Source: Bacteroidales bacterium (lineage in GTDB: Bacteria > Bacteroidota > Bacteroidia > Bacteroidales > Muribaculaceae). From it: a stretch of DNA of 7,711 nucleotides. The DNA is taken from assembly GCA_004552395.1 (NCBI GenBank), contig SFOK01000086.1, positions 1-7,711 of the forward strand, in the 5' to 3' direction. Positions 5,929-7,711 of the stretch are shown here, one piece after another (position 1 is the stretch's first letter; the number at the start of each line of letters is the position of its first letter). Both the position numbers and the translations under genes were made by a program. The notes beneath the pieces were generated by a model. That model saw only the letters and a list, made by a program, of their open reading frames with translations, did not search any database and was not told the DNA's origin.

Positions 5929-6510
5929 ATGGTGAAAGAGATTGTATTCGCCACCAACAACCCTCACAAGCTCAGCGAGGTACGCCGCATCCTCGGTGAC
6001 AGGGTTAAAGTGCACTCCCTCTCCGAGATAGGGTGCCACGACGAGATACCCGAGACAGCCGACACACTGGCCGGCAACGCGCTCATCAAGGCCCGCTGGG
6101 TCAAGGAGAAATACGGCTACGACTGCTTCGCCGACGACACCGGCCTAATGGTCGACGCCCTCGGAGGCGCTCCCGGTGTCTACACCGCCCGCTACGCCGG
6201 CGAAAACTGCACACCCGCCGACAATGTGGCCAAGCTCCTCGACGTACTCCGCGGCGAGACTGACCGCAAAGCCCGTTTCAGCACCGTCATAGCTCTGGTG
6301 CGCCGGGAAGAAGGCGAAGAGCTTATGGAAGGCACCGTCGAGGGAGAGATAGCCTGCGAACCCCGAGGCACCGACGGCTTCGGCTACGACCCCATATTCA
6401 TACCCGAAAACCGCGGCGTCACCTTCGCCCAGATGGGCCCCGACGCCAAGAACGCCATCTCACACCGCGGCCGCGCCGTGGCCAAGCTCGCCGCACGTCT
6501 CCTCTCCTGA
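5929..6510 (+). CDS. rdgB: Non-canonical purine NTP diphosphatase (RdgB/HAM1 family)
   Basis: Soluble house-cleaning enzyme that hydrolyses ITP, dITP and XTP to the monophosphates plus pyrophosphate, keeping deaminated purines out of DNA and RNA. The 193 residues match the usual length of about 190-200. Visible family motifs are TNNPHK (9-14), ETADT (42-46), the metal-binding FADDTGL (67-73, acidic residues Asp69 and Asp70), RYAG (88-91), GFGYDPIF (150-157) and SHRGRA (178-183). The ATG at 5929 puts the conserved start, (K/E)IVFATNN, at the N terminus as in homologues. A competing in-frame ATG at 5848 overlaps the leuS stop (TGATG) and would add 27 low-complexity residues. I prefer 5929 because family members lack such an extension and the interval can fold into a hairpin. 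It probably shares the leuS transcript, as no promoter was found in the gap. Six of its ten isoleucine codons are ATA. Confidence 0.93.
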   Translation: MVKEIVFATNNPHKLSEVRRILGDRVKVHSLSEIGCHDEIPETADTLAGNALIKARWVKEKYGYDCFADDTGLMVDALGGAPGVYTARYAGENCTPADNVAKLLDVLRGETDRKARFSTVIALVRREEGEELMEGTVEGEIACEPRGTDGFGYDPIFIPENRGVTFAQMGPDAKNAISHRGRAVAKLAARLLS

Positions 6511-6638
6511 GCCGCGCAGCCGGCAGCCAAGGGGCCTCCCGCCCAAGCGCTGAATAATTGTTAAAACGGTGCCGCTGATACAATAATCCGCTCTGTTTGC
6601 GAGTAATATAAGTGTAAAAAAATTTTATTCACTCTACA
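6511..6638. promoter_or_regulatory. Intergenic region before the PorZ-like gene, with a weak promoter candidate
   Basis: The first 40 bases are GC-rich and the rest is AT-rich. TCTGTTTG at 6592-6599 resembles the -7 motif TAnnTTTG with one mismatch, but no TTG lies at the proper -33 distance (the nearest, 6558-6560, is 31 bases away). An AT-rich imperfect hairpin (AGTG/CACT and TAAAA/TTTTA arms, 6611-6633) lies just before the ATG. No convincing terminator follows rdgB, so the downstream gene may be partly read from upstream. Confidence 0.3.
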
Positions 6639-7711
6639 ATGAAAAAGATACTTGCCGCACTTTTCCTCATAGCTTCCGGACTGCCCTTCGCCCTGCCGGC
6701 ATCGGCCGCTACCGACATTGCCAATGTGGGAGACTGGCGTCAGCACAATACTTTCGATTACTACTTGCGTCGTGTGGTGGAGACCCCCTCGCGCGTCTAT
6801 ATGCTCGGTCAGGACCAGGGCTCCTGGAGCTGGGCGTCAGGCTACGATCAGATACGCTGTTCCCTCTTCGTCTACGATAAGGAGAGCGAGGAGATCGAGG
6901 GCTACAACGCCCTTAACTATCTCCACGGCAACAGCATATCCGACGTTTACTACAACTCCGCCAAACGCTATCTGCTGATCGTATACACGGACTATAACAT
7001 CGACATACTCTACGACGATGACAGCTGCTACAATGTGCCCGGCCTCGCTTCAGTGCTCATACCCGGCGGCAAGAACGTGCGCACCGTCAGCTTCGACCCC
7101 GAGCTCGACAAAGCCTATGTGGCCACCGACTTCGGCTACTTCGTCATCGACGACAGCCGAAACCTCATCTCCGAGTCGCATATCTACAACAAGCCCATCA
7201 ACCAGATTTGCCGCGTGGGCGACACACTCGTGGCAGCTGCCGACGAAGGCCTCTTCACCTCCCCGGTCAACGCCGCCGACAAACACGGCACCTGGAGCTC
7301 TTTCAAGAAGATGACCAACTCTCCCTCGGGCGCCACATTCGTGGTCCCCTTCGGCGACGACACGATAGCTTACGTGGATACCGGCAATAAATCCTACCTC
7401 TACAAGAGCTCAGGTGTGGCTAAAGGCGAGATTGAATCCGAGCCCAAAAACCTCTATGCTTCGGGCATCGTTGACATTGCCGAGAACCGCGACGGCTATT
7501 TCGTGGCCACTCAGTGGGAAGCCGTGCTCCTCAACAAAACCGAAGGCACCTCTTCCTCCATCGCCGGTTCTTCGGCATATAAATACGCCTACCCCAACCC
7601 CGTGATGGTATTAAGCTCCTGGACTCCTGATGTCCTCTGGCTGGCTCAGGGAAGAAAAGGACTTAAAAAGTTCAATTATGCCGACAAAAAGCTTACCGCC
7701 GTTGCGAATCC
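6639..7711 (+). CDS. Exported beta-propeller protein, PorZ-like, truncated by window edge
   Basis: The frame stays open from the ATG at 6639 to the end of the window; 357 residues are visible and the C terminus is missing. Residues 1-23 form a signal peptide: MKK, a hydrophobic core (LAALFLIASG, 5-14) and an ASA cleavage site. There is no lipobox cysteine, so export to the periplasm or beyond is expected. The mature part starts with VGDWRQHNTFD and has repeated short strand-turn motifs typical of a beta-propeller. NALNYLHGNSISDVYYN (90-106) followed by NIDIL (120-124), and DKAYVATDFGYFVID (157-171), resemble the N-terminal propeller of PorZ. PorZ is the surface protein of the type IX secretion attachment complex that handles anionic lipopolysaccharide. 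That match is from memory of the family pattern. An unrelated propeller protein, such as a two-component regulator propeller or a PQQ-like one, is possible. A C-terminal sorting domain, if present, lies outside the window. The start is chosen for the signal peptide and A/T-rich leader. Confidence 0.75.
   Translation, partial: MKKILAALFLIASGLPFALPASAATDIANVGDWRQHNTFDYYLRRVVETPSRVYMLGQDQGSWSWASGYDQIRCSLFVYDKESEEIEGYNALNYLHGNSISDVYYNSAKRYLLIVYTDYNIDILYDDDSCYNVPGLASVLIPGGKNVRTVSFDPELDKAYVATDFGYFVIDDSRNLISESHIYNKPINQICRVGDTLVAAADEGLFTSPVNAADKHGTWSSFKKMTNSPSGATFVVPFGDDTIAYVDTGNKSYLYKSSGVAKGEIESEPKNLYASGIVDIAENRDGYFVATQWEAVLLNKTEGTSSSIAGSSAYKYAYPNPVMVLSSWTPDVLWLAQGRKGLKKFNYADKKLTAVAN

Noticed and set aside
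6511..6545. Possible terminator after rdgB
   Set aside because: The GC-rich stretch gives only three- to four-base complementary arms and is not followed by a T run.
1..7711. tRNA or rRNA genes, CRISPR arrays, insertion sequences
   Set aside because: I read the intergenic regions for cloverleaf ends, regularly spaced repeats, transposase-like frames and terminal inverted repeats and saw none.

Overview
The window fits a GC-rich member of the Bacteroidales (Bacteroidota). Two promoters match the phylum-specific form (TTG, about 20 bases, then TAnnTTTG), no start codon has a clear Shine-Dalgarno site, and the leucyl-tRNA synthetase carries the extra N-terminal-half insertion that I recall from Bacteroides-type LeuS. 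High GC combined with frequent ATA isoleucine codons would suit Muribaculaceae, but that family assignment is only a guess. All recognised genes are on the + strand.

Layout: (1) 2-298 is the 3' part, or possibly the whole, of an unrecognised gene. (2) 299-572 is an intergenic region with two small tandem repeats and a good promoter at 462-492. (3) 573-1430 and 1423-2829 are two overlapping genes for the small and large subunits of an NfnAB/SudBA-type flavin and iron-sulfur oxidoreductase. Annotation pipelines often call these 'sulfide/dihydroorotate dehydrogenase-like' and 'NADPH-dependent glutamate synthase'. The operon ends in a 12-bp-stem terminator (2877-2914), just after a 24-bp tandem duplication that repeats the last codons and stop. 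(4) A second promoter (3019-3049) drives leuS (GTG start at 3083, to 5848), followed by rdgB (5929-6510), a nucleotide-pool sanitising enzyme. The leuS-rdgB gap holds a GC-rich imperfect hairpin. (5) From 6639 to the window edge runs an exported beta-propeller-like protein. It resembles the N-terminal part of PorZ, a surface component of the type IX secretion system, and is cut off by the window.

Functionally the window is mostly housekeeping: redox balancing between NADH, NADPH and probably ferredoxin (nfnA/nfnB), translation (leuS), removal of deaminated purine nucleotides (rdgB), and probably cell-surface secretion (porZ-like). I found no mobile element, CRISPR array, tRNA or rRNA, and nothing that amounts to an undescribed system. 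The points most worth a second look are the electron-bifurcation question for the Nfn-like pair, the duplicated stop region, the leuS-rdgB junction with two candidate rdgB starts, and the PorZ-like gene.
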